Position numbers and translations under genes: made by a program. From Phycisphaerales bacterium (GTDB lineage: Bacteria; Planctomycetota; Phycisphaerae; WQYP01): a DNA stretch of 39,885 nt. Location: assembly GCA_027313145.1 (NCBI GenBank), contig DAHVEJ010000007.1, positions 12,225-52,109 of the forward strand, written 5' to 3'. Position 1 is the first letter of the stretch; every line of letters begins with the position of its first letter. This document shows, piece by piece, positions 26,667 to 36,203 of the stretch. Below the pieces are notes generated by a model. The model was not told where the DNA came from. It ran no database searches and saw only the letters and a list, made by a program, of their open reading frames with translations.

Positions 26667-29114
26667 ATGCCGGTAATTGCCACGGTAGCGCTGCACTTTT
26701 CGGGCCAGCAGGGTTTTGCCTGGTGGGGCGTGGTGGTGTTGGCGGCGGGGATAGCTCTGGGGGTGTACAGTTGGCTAAATCTGCGGCAAACAACGCCCGA
26801 TTACCCAACGACCGAACCCATGCCCTGGACGGCGATGATCGCCGCCGCCGCAGCCATTATTTACGGCCTGATCGTGTTAATTTTTCCCGCCACGCGCGAA
26901 ATAATTATCGCGGCGCTGTTTACCTTTGCCATCGCCGGCCTGGCGGTCTGGTTGTTTTACAAACGTGTTTATCAGGTGTTGGGCAAGCGGAGAATCCTGT
27001 CGCTTTTTTCCCTGCGCCTTGCGGGCATGGCGTTTATTTTACTGCTGATGTTCCAACCCGTGCTGGCCTGGATCACCGTTCCGCATAACATGCCCTCCCT
27101 GGGCATTATGATAGACGCATCCGGCTCCATGAGCGTCAATGATCAGCCCAACGAACCGAGTCGTTATCTGCTAAGTGTCCAGGCGGCACACATGCTGATA
27201 CATACTCTTAAAGGGCATTTTGCCGTCAAGTGCTTTGCCTATGACGGCATTCATAATGCCCCGTTGACAAGTCCCGCCCAATGGACCGCCATCGCCCCGG
27301 ACGGTAAACAGACCGACCTGCCTGCCGCGATTAAACTGGCGGTGAATTCCGGGGTTCATCAGTTGGTGCTTTTCAGCGACGGTATTCAAAACGGTCCAAC
27401 TAAACTGCGTACTCTGGCCCACCTGCCAATAAGAGTTTATCCCGTGCGTGTAGGTTCAACGTCCACCCATGCTCGCGGAGTGCCGCAAATTGAAATTGTT
27501 CGGGTCAACGGCCCGCAGACCGCACCGGTTGATACACAGGTAACACTGACGGCCCTGGTTCGCTCAAGTGCCTTTAATGACCGTACTATTCATGTGTACC
27601 TCATGCAGGGAAAGAAATCGCTCGCTGAACATCGGCTGGTGTTGCATTCCGGGCCGGTGCCGCAAACTGTGCAATTCAAATTTACCCCGCAAAAAGTGGG
27701 CCGATTGGTTTTAACCGCCCGCATTCCCGTGGACCCCGCCGAGCGCACCACTGCGGGTAATAAACAGCAGTTTCCCATGTTGATAACCAATCCTAAAATT
27801 GCGGTGCTGTATCTGGAGGGACGTATTCGGCCGGAAGTTGGTCCGTTGGAGCAGGACTTATCGACGGATCCCAATGTGGATCTGGTAAGCCTGATTCAGA
27901 CCCGTCCCGGCTATTTTATGGTGCGCGGTGCCAACAAACATCTTACCGCGCTGCCGGACACTTTGGCCCAATGGGAGCAATTTAAGGTCATTATCCTGGG
28001 TGATGTGCGTTCAAGTTTCTTAACCCGTGGTCAGCAGGATCAGCTTAAAGAGGTTATCCGCAATGGGGCCGGATTCATCATGATCGGCGGCCAACAGAAT
28101 TTTGCCAGTGGCGATTGGGGCCAATCCGATTTAGCCTCTGCATTTCCCGTCAATCTCCAACCCGTGCAACCGCCGCAGTTGGATTCATCGTTTGTTCCCC
28201 AACTGACCGCATTCGGTGCGCAAAGCCCGATTTTCCAAGGCATTGCGACGTGGTTTAACACGCCCGCCGGCGCACCGGCTAAAAATCAACTTCCCAAACT
28301 GGCCGGCTGTGTCGCGTTCGCGGGATCTAAACCCGGGGCCACCGTTTTATTGACTGATCCTGAAGCACAGGTCGGCGGCCGTCCGGCGATTGTTCTGGCG
28401 GTGCAGCATTATGGCAAAGGCCGCGCCGCGGCGTTTGCCGCCGACACAACCTATCGTTGGCAACTGGCGCTAAGAACCATGGGGTTGCGCTCGCCGTACC
28501 ATCGCTTCTGGGGGCAACTGATTCGCTGGCTGGCCGGCGAAAGTAAAATTAAAACATCCAAAGGCTCCTCCGTTACCGCCATGATCCGCCGTGAACGCTA
28601 CGATACGGGCCACATGGTGCACCTGCGTGTGGAAGTGACCGACGCCCGCGGGCAATTATCGCGCTACGCCTACGTTACCGCCGCCCTGACCGGCCCCGGC
28701 GGCAAAGCCCGCACACTTGCCCTGCACGCCAGATACAGCAATATAGGTATGTATACTAGAAACTTCATGCCCCCGGCACCCGGCCATTATCACCTGGTAT
28801 TTACCGCCCTGCGCCACGGCAAAACCCTCGGCACGGACAGCACGGATTTTTATGTCATTGCCGCGGTCGGAGAAATGGACAAACTCGCCGCCGAGCCGCA
28901 AACCCTCCAGCGCATTGCATCCATAACCCGCGGTTCCTGCAGTGAATTAAGCGGTATTAACGCCCTGGCCCGCCGGTTAAAGGCTTCCATAAGCCATGAG
29001 AATCAGGTGCAAAGAACATCTTTTCCCCTGTATAACAATAAACTGTTTTTCGTATTATTTATCGCATCTCTCACCCTCGAATGGTTCCTGCGCCGCAAGT
29101 GGCAACTGCAGTGA
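26667..29114 (+). CDS. Membrane protein with VWA domain and glutamine-amidotransferase-like region
   Basis: MIDAS-like MIDASGSMSVNDQ; multiple N-terminal TMs; FIMIGGQQNFASGDWGQS; C-terminal TM. Confidence 0.75.
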   Translation: MPVIATVALHFSGQQGFAWWGVVVLAAGIALGVYSWLNLRQTTPDYPTTEPMPWTAMIAAAAAIIYGLIVLIFPATREIIIAALFTFAIAGLAVWLFYKRVYQVLGKRRILSLFSLRLAGMAFILLLMFQPVLAWITVPHNMPSLGIMIDASGSMSVNDQPNEPSRYLLSVQAAHMLIHTLKGHFAVKCFAYDGIHNAPLTSPAQWTAIAPDGKQTDLPAAIKLAVNSGVHQLVLFSDGIQNGPTKLRTLAHLPIRVYPVRVGSTSTHARGVPQIEIVRVNGPQTAPVDTQVTLTALVRSSAFNDRTIHVYLMQGKKSLAEHRLVLHSGPVPQTVQFKFTPQKVGRLVLTARIPVDPAERTTAGNKQQFPMLITNPKIAVLYLEGRIRPEVGPLEQDLSTDPNVDLVSLIQTRPGYFMVRGANKHLTALPDTLAQWEQFKVIILGDVRSSFLTRGQQDQLKEVIRNGAGFIMIGGQQNFASGDWGQSDLASAFPVNLQPVQPPQLDSSFVPQLTAFGAQSPIFQGIATWFNTPAGAPAKNQLPKLAGCVAFAGSKPGATVLLTDPEAQVGGRPAIVLAVQHYGKGRAAAFAADTTYRWQLALRTMGLRSPYHRFWGQLIRWLAGESKIKTSKGSSVTAMIRRERYDTGHMVHLRVEVTDARGQLSRYAYVTAALTGPGGKARTLALHARYSNIGMYTRNFMPPAPGHYHLVFTALRHGKTLGTDSTDFYVIAAVGEMDKLAAEPQTLQRIASITRGSCSELSGINALARRLKASISHENQVQRTSFPLYNNKLFFVLFIASLTLEWFLRRKWQLQ

Positions 29115-29169
29115 GCCGCACCGGGACAAAGGCCCGTAACATAAGCATGAACTTCAATGCCTTCGCGGA

Positions 29170-29931
29170 TTATGGTTTCGGCTGACTGTTGTCATTGTGG
29201 CTCGGGGGTGTTGATTCCGCGATCATTTCTCCCGCTGCATCAAGTGCGCCCAGCGATATAAGCGCCAGTCTCGCGGCTTCCTGTTCGGCTTCCTTTTTGG
29301 TTCGGCCTTGCGTGCCTTCGTAAAATTGCCCCTCCATGTTGACCCGTATGCGGAATGTTTTTTTGTGGTCCGGGCCTTCTTCCGCAAGAACTTCATACGT
29401 CGGGGTGCAGCCATATTCTCTTTGCGCGTATTGTTGAAGCATGGACTTGAAATTCAACTGATGCTCGCCATCGGCGTAATGGTCTACCCACGGCTGCATG
29501 TGCCGGAGAATAAATTTACCGGCGGCTTCAAAACCGCCATCCAGATAAATCGCCCCGACCACTGATTCAAATACGCCGGCTGCCAGGCTGCCGGGTAATC
29601 GCCCGGACTTGTGCATGCCGGGACCGACGCGAATTAAGTCGGTCAGACCAAGGCGGTTGCTGACTTCGGCACAGGTTTTGCGGCTCACAACCGAAGATTT
29701 GAGAATCGTGAGTTGCCCTTCCAGCCACTGGGGAAATTGTTCATAGCCTCTCTGGCAGATAATCAACCCCAGCACCGCATCCCCCAGAAATTCCAGACGT
29801 TCATTGGAACTGCGCCGATTGGGTGATGATGAGGCATGGGTGAGCGCTTCATCCAGCAGTTGCAGATTCTTAAAGCGATAATCAATGATTTGCTGACACT
29901 GTTCCAATACTTCCGGCGCTACCATGTACAA
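29170..29931 (-). CDS. rnc: Ribonuclease III
   Basis: NERLEFLGDAVLGLIICQRGYEQFPQ; C-terminal dsRBD TKKEAEQEAARLAL. Confidence 0.96.
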   Translation of the reverse strand: MYMVAPEVLEQCQQIIDYRFKNLQLLDEALTHASSSPNRRSSNERLEFLGDAVLGLIICQRGYEQFPQWLEGQLTILKSSVVSRKTCAEVSNRLGLTDLIRVGPGMHKSGRLPGSLAAGVFESVVGAIYLDGGFEAAGKFILRHMQPWVDHYADGEHQLNFKSMLQQYAQREYGCTPTYEVLAEEGPDHKKTFRIRVNMEGQFYEGTQGRTKKEAEQEAARLALISLGALDAAGEMIAESTPPSHNDNSQPKP

Positions 29932-30076
29932 AAACTCCGGCTACGCACCAACATTCCAGATGTGTCGCTCCCATACAGGAAAATCCGGTGCATGATGCAA
30001 TTCAAAATATCTGACTCACGCGAATCGCCCGAACCGCCGAATTCGGCAGGACGGGCGGTTAGCGTTACTGCGCTAT

Positions 30077-31114
30077 TCATCGGTCATATTGCCGCAAGAG
30101 CGTCAAAAATTCGGCAATGTCCGCCGGCACGGGCGCTTCCAAAGCCATACGATTGAACTTACTGGGGTGCACAAACTGGAGTTTCCAGGCATGCAGGGCC
30201 TGCCGGGAAATCATGGCGTCCCCTGAATCCGCGGCCTTGGCGGTAATATCCCGGCGTGATACCACGCGACCTCCATACATGACATCGCCCACGATGGGAA
30301 ATCCGACATGGCTTAAGTGCACGCGCAACTGGTGTGTACGGCCCGTTTTGGGAAATAATTCCAGCAGTGTAAAGCGCTTGAAACGTTCCTTGACCTGATA
30401 AACCGTCTGGGCGGTGCGGCCAATATCTTCGCGCACGGTATATTTTTCCCGCATGACCGGATGCACGCCCAGCGGCGCATCAATAAGATCACTATCCAGC
30501 GGCGGCGAACCATGGATAACCGCCAGGTAAGTTTTGCGAATTGATCGACGCTCAAATTGCCCGGCCAGCCGCCAATGCGCCTCATCCGTTTTGGCTACAA
30601 GAATCAGGCCGGTGGTGTTCCGATCCAGGCGGTGAATAATTCCCGGCCGCCATGGGTCACTGCCCACGGAAAGTGTTCCTGCGGTTTGCTGGGCATGGTA
30701 GACCAAGGCGTTGGTCATCGTGCCGGTCCAATGGCCGCGCGCCGGATGCACCAGCAAATTCGTCGGTTTATTAATGGCGATGAAGTGATCATCTTCATAC
30801 AAAATGTCCAGCGGGATATTTTCCGGCAATATTTCCCGTCGGACCGTCGGCGGAACCTGCAATTCCACACGATCACCGCTGCGCAAAAGGGTGCTGACTT
30901 TGGCGGGGCGGCCATTGACCAAAACCGTGCCGGACTTAATTAATTTTTGCAGCATGGCGCGGGAATGCGTGGAAAGCCGATCACGCAGATAAATATCCAG
31001 CCGCTTCTGCAAATCATGGCGTATGTTAAAGGTCACCGCTTCCATGCCCTCATCGGAATCCGGCAATGCCAACGGTTGGGCAAGTTCCAAGTCATCGGGT
31101 TGGGCTTCATCCAT
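30077..31114 (-). CDS. rluD: RluA/RluD-family pseudouridine synthase with S4 domain
   Basis: HRLDRNTTGLILVAKTD catalytic motif; RLDIYLRDRLSTHSRAMLQKLIKSGTVLVNGRPAK S4 domain; GRTHQLRVHLSHVGFPIVGD. Confidence 0.92.
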   Translation of the reverse strand: MDEAQPDDLELAQPLALPDSDEGMEAVTFNIRHDLQKRLDIYLRDRLSTHSRAMLQKLIKSGTVLVNGRPAKVSTLLRSGDRVELQVPPTVRREILPENIPLDILYEDDHFIAINKPTNLLVHPARGHWTGTMTNALVYHAQQTAGTLSVGSDPWRPGIIHRLDRNTTGLILVAKTDEAHWRLAGQFERRSIRKTYLAVIHGSPPLDSDLIDAPLGVHPVMREKYTVREDIGRTAQTVYQVKERFKRFTLLELFPKTGRTHQLRVHLSHVGFPIVGDVMYGGRVVSRRDITAKAADSGDAMISRQALHAWKLQFVHPSKFNRMALEAPVPADIAEFLTLLRQYDR

Positions 31115-31300
31115 ACGGGATATTGTAGCGACTAATTACGTTAAATCTCTGCGGCGCGGTATAACTTGAATTTGCGGAACAAGGGGCGTATTATTAATTG
31201 CACACTTAACCGGTAGGTGTTATGTGTAATTAGTGGTTCGCCGCTTTTTTTGCAGATTTGCTGCGTAAAACCGTATTGAGCTTGTTGGATTTATATCGCG

Positions 31301-31930
31301 ATGGCTGAAATAAAAGCGACTAACATAACCTGGCATCCTTCCAAGGTAACTGCGGCGGATCGGGCGGCGGCTACGCATAATCGCCCCTGCATTCTCTGGC
31401 TGACCGGTCTTTCAGGCTGCGGCAAATCTACGATTGCCGGGGCTTTGGAACATGCGTTAATTTCCTCCGGTCACCCGGCGTATGTGCTTGATGGGGATAA
31501 TTTAAGGCACGGCCTCAATAGCGATCTGGGATTTTCCCCGCAGGACCGAGCGGAGAATATTCGCCGTGCCGGAGAATTGGCCCGCATTCTGGCGGATGCG
31601 GGGCTGATTGTGATTGCCAGCTTTATCAGTCCGTATGCTGCGGATCGCCTGCGGGTGCGGCAGCTTGTCGGGCCGGATGAATTTGTGGAAGTGTTTGTCG
31701 ATGCGCCCGTGGAAGTTTGTGAAGCTCGTGATCCAAAGGGGCTGTATAAAAAAGCTCGTGCCGCTGTCGCGGCGGGCAAACCACTGGGCTTTACCGGTAT
31801 TGATGCACCGTATGAAACACCGAGCAATCCGGAGATTCATCTAAAAAGCCATGAACAATCCGTGTCGCAGGCGGTGGAAATAATTTTCAATTATCTTCGC
31901 CGACATGGGCGATTGGTACAACAGGGGTAA
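31301..31930 (+). CDS. cysC: Adenylylsulfate kinase
   Basis: ILWLTGLSGCGKSTIAGALE, VLDGDNLRHGLNSDLGFSPQDRAENIRR, GFTGIDAPYETP. Confidence 0.96.
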   Translation: MAEIKATNITWHPSKVTAADRAAATHNRPCILWLTGLSGCGKSTIAGALEHALISSGHPAYVLDGDNLRHGLNSDLGFSPQDRAENIRRAGELARILADAGLIVIASFISPYAADRLRVRQLVGPDEFVEVFVDAPVEVCEARDPKGLYKKARAAVAAGKPLGFTGIDAPYETPSNPEIHLKSHEQSVSQAVEIIFNYLRRHGRLVQQG

Positions 31931-31938
31931 GCGGTAGC

Positions 31939-32850
31939 ATGGTCACGCAATACGTTGATTTACATACGCACAGCACCGCCAGCGACGGTACCTTAACGCC
32001 CACACAACTGGTCAATCGCGCCCAGGCGGCGGGACTTGTGGGCCTGGCATTGACAGATCATGACAGCGGCAACGGATTGTTGGAGGCCCGGACACAAGCG
32101 GAAAAAATTGGTTTGCGTTTTGTACCGGGAATTGAAATCTCAGCGGAATATCCGCATCCGGGAACCATGCACATCCTGGGGTATTACATTGATCCGCTTT
32201 CACCGGGTCTTAAGCGTATGAGCGATATTCTGCTGGAAGGGCGGAACAATCGCAATCCGCGGATTATTGCCCGGCTCAACGAATTAGGTTGTCGCATCAC
32301 GCTCGAGCAGGTCCAGGCCATCGCCCGGCGTGGATCAGTTGACGAGCGAAAAATTGTTTTGGGGCGGCCGCACATCGCTCAGGCGATGGTGGATGCGGGC
32401 TGTGTGAGCAGCGTCAAGCAGGCGTTTGATGTTTACCTGGGAACTACCGGGGCGGCCTATTTTGATAAAGAGCGTCTGACCCCGCGGCAGGCGCTGGAAT
32501 GTATTCATGCCGCCGGTGGTTTGGCGGTGCTGGCCCATCCTACCCAGCTGCGCACGGAAAATCCGGCGCAACTCCAACATGTGGTAGCCAATCTGGTGGA
32601 GGCGGGACTCGATGGCATTGAAGCCTGGCATAGTGATCACCGCCCGCAGGACAGTCAACTAATTCTGGAATTAGCCCGCCGTTATAACCTGATCACCACC
32701 GGTGGATCAGATTTTCATGGCACGCCCAAGCCGGATATTGCCCTGGGACTCGGACGGGACAATGTGCGTGTGCCCGTGGAATATCTGGATCGATTGGAAC
32801 AGGCGTGGAACGCCCGGCGTGCCCGGCAAACGACGGAGTTGCCAACATGA
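31939..32850 (+). CDS. PHP-domain phosphatase (YciV/RNase AM, 3',5'-nucleoside bisphosphate phosphatase-like)
   Basis: DLHTHSTASDGTLTPTQLV, ALTDHDS, GRPHIAQAMV, LAVLAHPTQL, TTGGSDFHG. Confidence 0.88.
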   Translation: MVTQYVDLHTHSTASDGTLTPTQLVNRAQAAGLVGLALTDHDSGNGLLEARTQAEKIGLRFVPGIEISAEYPHPGTMHILGYYIDPLSPGLKRMSDILLEGRNNRNPRIIARLNELGCRITLEQVQAIARRGSVDERKIVLGRPHIAQAMVDAGCVSSVKQAFDVYLGTTGAAYFDKERLTPRQALECIHAAGGLAVLAHPTQLRTENPAQLQHVVANLVEAGLDGIEAWHSDHRPQDSQLILELARRYNLITTGGSDFHGTPKPDIALGLGRDNVRVPVEYLDRLEQAWNARRARQTTELPT

Positions 32851-33584
32851 ATACATCTGTTGTGTCTTCAGCATTTGATGTTGAAAAAATCAATGCGGAT
32901 TTTCAGAAGCGTGACCCCGCGGAGCTTGTGCAGTGGGCCGCCCAGACCTTTGGAACTGGTCTGATCATGACCAGCAGCTTCGGTGCCGAAAGCATGTGCC
33001 TGATTCATCTTGCGGTTTCGGTTTGTCCGGATATCCCCATTGTGCTGGTGAACACGGGGTATCTGTTCCCGCAGACGCTGACGTTTATGGAGGCCATGCG
33101 GCAACGTTTTCATTTGAATGTGCGCGAATATCACAGCCGCCACGATCCGGTCGTCTGGTTGACCGTCAACGGCGAGCCTGATCCGCGCGTGCGCCGGAAC
33201 GTTGAGGCCTGTTGCGCAGCTAATAAAAATGAAGTCTTTGACCGCGCCATGCGGGAATTAGCCCCGGCGGCGTGGCTGCGGGGAGTGCGAGCGCACCAAT
33301 CCGATCATCGCGCATCCATGCAAAATGTGCAGTGGAATAAGCGCGTCAACTGCTGGGCTATTTCACCCCTGCTGGCATGGAATAATCGGGATATCCATCA
33401 TTATATGAAGAAACATGAGCTTCCATACCATCCGCTGTGGGAACTGGGATACAATTCCATCGGCTGCAATCCGGAAACCTGCACCCGCCCGGTCGGGGCG
33501 GATGAAGACCAGCGCAGCGGCCGCTGGGCGGGGTTGGAAAAAAAGGAATGTGGCATCCATCTGGATCAAGGCGCGGGAATTTAG
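32847..33584 (+). CDS. cysH: Phosphoadenylyl-sulfate / adenylyl-sulfate reductase
   Basis: ATGA overlap with PHP gene; TSSFGAESMCLIHLA, NTGYLFPQTLTF, EACCAANK, RSGRWAGLEKKECGIH. Confidence 0.92.
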   Translation: MNTSVVSSAFDVEKINADFQKRDPAELVQWAAQTFGTGLIMTSSFGAESMCLIHLAVSVCPDIPIVLVNTGYLFPQTLTFMEAMRQRFHLNVREYHSRHDPVVWLTVNGEPDPRVRRNVEACCAANKNEVFDRAMRELAPAAWLRGVRAHQSDHRASMQNVQWNKRVNCWAISPLLAWNNRDIHHYMKKHELPYHPLWELGYNSIGCNPETCTRPVGADEDQRSGRWAGLEKKECGIHLDQGAGI

Positions 33585-33593
33585 TTGGGAAAG

Positions 33594-33621
33594 AAGTTAG
33601 GAGTTAGGAGTTAGGAGTTAG
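33594..33621. repeat. Heptanucleotide tandem repeat, (GAGTTAG)n-type
   Basis: AAGTTAG GAGTTAG GAGTTAG GAGTTAG read directly. Confidence 0.85.
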
Positions 33622-33816
33622 AAGGTTTTGAAGCGCTGGGCTGCCATTTTGCTTCTGCTGTAACCTGTCCCCTGTACTCCGTAACCTCGCGCGTTCGGGT
33701 CCCAAAACAATCTAAAATGCTTACGTTATATGACGTTGCGCGGCAATTTCTTGATTCTCGCTTAAGTCCGGCGTTGCGCTACCCGATAACTATGAGTTGA
33801 ACAGGAGACTCTGGAC

Positions 33817-34767
33817 ATGCGGTACAAACATGGGCGACTGCGGGCATTTACGCTTATAGAATTGCTGGTGGTCATTTCCATTATCGCTTTATTAATAGCG
33901 ATCCTTCTGCCCAGCCTGGCGCGGGCGAAAGAACTGGCGAACCGTGCGGTATGCGCAGCCAATGTGCGGGGTATTGTGCAATCCATGTTTATCTATGCGC
34001 AAAGCAATCAGAGCCAATTTCCCAGCGTGTTGCCTCCCGCCAGCACCACTTACCAGAATGGTCCCGGCGCAGCGGCTACCGATTCCGCGGGGAACATTGG
34101 CACAATTTTGGAAAGCATGTACGGCAGCAATGCCTGGCAGGAAGGTTCGCCGATGGCGTGTATGTGGCTGATGGTGCTAAGCGGGCAAATTACGCCCAAA
34201 AGCTTTATATGCCCATCCGATCTTCTGGCGACGGCACCTTCGGATGAATACAGCACCAGCAGTACCTATTATTCCAATTTCGGAGTGGTCCGGGGAACAG
34301 TTTCCAATACCGGTCAGGGCGAAAGCTATTCCATTTCATTTCCCTGGAATTACATGAACGATGCCTTTATCGTCGGCAGTTGGTGGAATACCAATGCGGC
34401 CAGCGCCGAGCTGCCTATGGTTTCCGATATGGCTCCGGCAGCCGATACGTCCGCCGCCGGTAATGCCAAACGGGACCCCACGCAGCCAATGGCCAATACC
34501 TACGGCAACTTTATTTTCAACTCCGGGAATCATAATGGTGATGGACAGAACGTCGGCTTTGGCGATGCTCACGTGGCTTGGTGCGTGACACCCTATGTAG
34601 GTGAAAACCGTGATAACATATTCACTTACGCTTCCAGCGGCGGCGTGGGCGGCGGTGGAACGGCCCTGACACCCACAGGCACCGCTCCCAGTTCCGTTTT
34701 ACCCACCATTGCCCCATTTGATACGGTTATGACGCCGGTGCGTGATGTGGCTACAGGTGCGTGGTAA
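33817..34767 (+). CDS. Type II secretion / prepilin-like protein (planctomycete H-X9-DG-like)
   Basis: N-methylation signal RAFTLIELLVVISIIALLIAILLPSLARAKELA; C-terminal GFGDAHVAWC. Confidence 0.9.
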   Translation: MRYKHGRLRAFTLIELLVVISIIALLIAILLPSLARAKELANRAVCAANVRGIVQSMFIYAQSNQSQFPSVLPPASTTYQNGPGAAATDSAGNIGTILESMYGSNAWQEGSPMACMWLMVLSGQITPKSFICPSDLLATAPSDEYSTSSTYYSNFGVVRGTVSNTGQGESYSISFPWNYMNDAFIVGSWWNTNAASAELPMVSDMAPAADTSAAGNAKRDPTQPMANTYGNFIFNSGNHNGDGQNVGFGDAHVAWCVTPYVGENRDNIFTYASSGGVGGGGTALTPTGTAPSSVLPTIAPFDTVMTPVRDVATGAW

Positions 34768-34790
34768 GTCGGATGGTAAAATTCCATCGC

Positions 34791-34973
34791 TTATGCCGCT
34801 TTGCCCCGCGCCAGAAAAAAATAAAGAATAGATCCCAGCACGTTTAGAAACAGCATCAGGATCACCCAAAGAATTTTAGTTCCCACAGCGTGCCGGCTGA
34901 TCAGCAGATCAATGAGCATCCAAAGCCAAAATATAAAGCAGGCCAGAGAAATAAGACCGAAAATGACACCCAT
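34791..34973 (-). CDS. Small PLDc_N-type membrane protein
   Basis: 60 aa with two TMs: FWLWMLIDLLISRHAVGTKILWVILMLFLNVLGSILYFFLARG. Confidence 0.8.
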   Translation of the reverse strand: MGVIFGLISLACFIFWLWMLIDLLISRHAVGTKILWVILMLFLNVLGSILYFFLARGKAA

Positions 34974-35068
34974 ATTTTTTACTCCAACATCATGAACATA
35001 CCCAAAAGCCCGTCCGGCCCCGCTGTCCCCCGTAACCTGTAACCTACCTCCCGGTCACCTACGCCCCG

Positions 35069-35557
35069 CTACCGCAGATCATTTTCGTCCAGCAGCACAA
35101 AATGCTCTTCCGAAAGTACCATGCTGGCCAACGCCGGATTATCTACATGAATCACCACTGCCGCCGCCCGATGCGGATCTGTGATCAAGCCATAGACATA
35201 ATGGATATCCACTTCCGCGCTTAATAGCGCCTTGCCGATACGAGCCAATCCTTCGCCGGAGGCTGTAGATGGCATCTCCACCGCGACAAGTTCACAGACG
35301 GAAAAACGGTAATCGTTCTGACGCAGGACATCCGCGGCCATATCGGAATCGCTGAAAACGAATCGTACAATGGCGCAGTCCACCCCCTGCATGACCGTCA
35401 GGGCCAGCGTGCGCACCTCGGAGTGTTCGAAAATACCCATCAGCGAGGCCAACGCCCCGACACGATTTTCAACAAATACCGATAACTGACGCACGCAGGG
35501 GGTATCCCGTCCGCGTTTGGTGATTGGTTTTTCGCGTGTATTCGCCATGGCGAACAT
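35069..35557 (-). CDS. ACT-domain protein (regulatory)
   Basis: LSVFVENRVGALASLMGIFEHSEVRTLALTV, duplicated ACT-like GLARIGKALLSAEVDIHYVYGLI; start may be the internal Met (about 35548). Confidence 0.75.
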   Translation of the reverse strand: MFAMANTREKPITKRGRDTPCVRQLSVFVENRVGALASLMGIFEHSEVRTLALTVMQGVDCAIVRFVFSDSDMAADVLRQNDYRFSVCELVAVEMPSTASGEGLARIGKALLSAEVDIHYVYGLITDPHRAAAVVIHVDNPALASMVLSEEHFVLLDENDLR

Positions 35558-35585
35558 CTTAACATGAGTTGCGCTGCGATGTAAG

Positions 35586-35612
35586 AAAAATCCCCCGGAA
35601 TTTCCCCGGGAG
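35586..35612 (-). terminator. Rho-independent terminator after the CBS gene
   Basis: Minus strand CTCCCGG-GGAAATT-CCGGGGG followed by ATTTTTC. Confidence 0.65.
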
Positions 35613-35619
35613 AGTTAAT

Positions 35620-36057
35620 TTACACCCGGCCATATAGATATTCATTCAAATGTGTGATAGTAACCTCTTGGTCACTGGCCTGTCGGGCATTCAGATCGCC
35701 GATGGAAATCAACCCCAGCAGGCGGCCTTCGGCATCGCAGACCGGCAGATGCCGCACGCGGCGTGACTGCATAATGCTGCTGGCGTCTTCGATGGTGGTG
35801 TCCGGCCTTACCACGACCACGTCGGAAGTCATGGCATCAGCAACTTTCACCTGCCGCGGATTTTTCTCTTCCGCCACAACGCGGGTGAGAATATCGCGCT
35901 CACTTAAAATTCCGATGACGCGATCCCCCTCGGTGACCATCAATGAACCAATGCGGTGACGGTTCATTTTTTGTGTGGCTTCCAGAACTGTGGCATCGAG
36001 GCTGATACTGTAGACGTGACTGGACTTGCCCGCCAGAAGGCATGCAACGGTGGCCAT
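35620..36057 (-). CDS. Tandem CBS-domain protein
   Basis: HRIGSLMVTEGDRVIGILSERDILTRV and RRVRHLPVCDAEGRLLGLISIGDL. Confidence 0.93.
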   Translation of the reverse strand: MATVACLLAGKSSHVYSISLDATVLEATQKMNRHRIGSLMVTEGDRVIGILSERDILTRVVAEEKNPRQVKVADAMTSDVVVVRPDTTIEDASSIMQSRRVRHLPVCDAEGRLLGLISIGDLNARQASDQEVTITHLNEYLYGRV

Positions 36058-36191
36058 AAGTGACCTCCTAAAAAGGAACCAACCGATAAGCTGTCACCCA
36101 TCAAGGTGCAGCCGGAAATGCAGTCGATTACACATAACTATATCCTGATCCGATTGCAACGCAACTTTGTGAATAAGATAACAATGTCTGC

Positions 36192-36197
36192 TATAAT
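36192..36197 (+). promoter_or_regulatory. -10 element (TATAAT) 6 nt upstream of the MFS start codon
   Basis: GTCTGCTATAATTTCCCCATG; TTGTGA at about 36167 is a possible but widely spaced -35. Confidence 0.5.
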
Positions 36198-36203
36198 TTC
36201 CCC

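Noticed and set aside
31185-31240. Imperfect inverted repeat TAATTGCACAC...GTGTAATTA upstream of cysC
   Set aside because: Suggestive of an operator, but the arms need an indel to pair and there is only one example, so it is not claimed.
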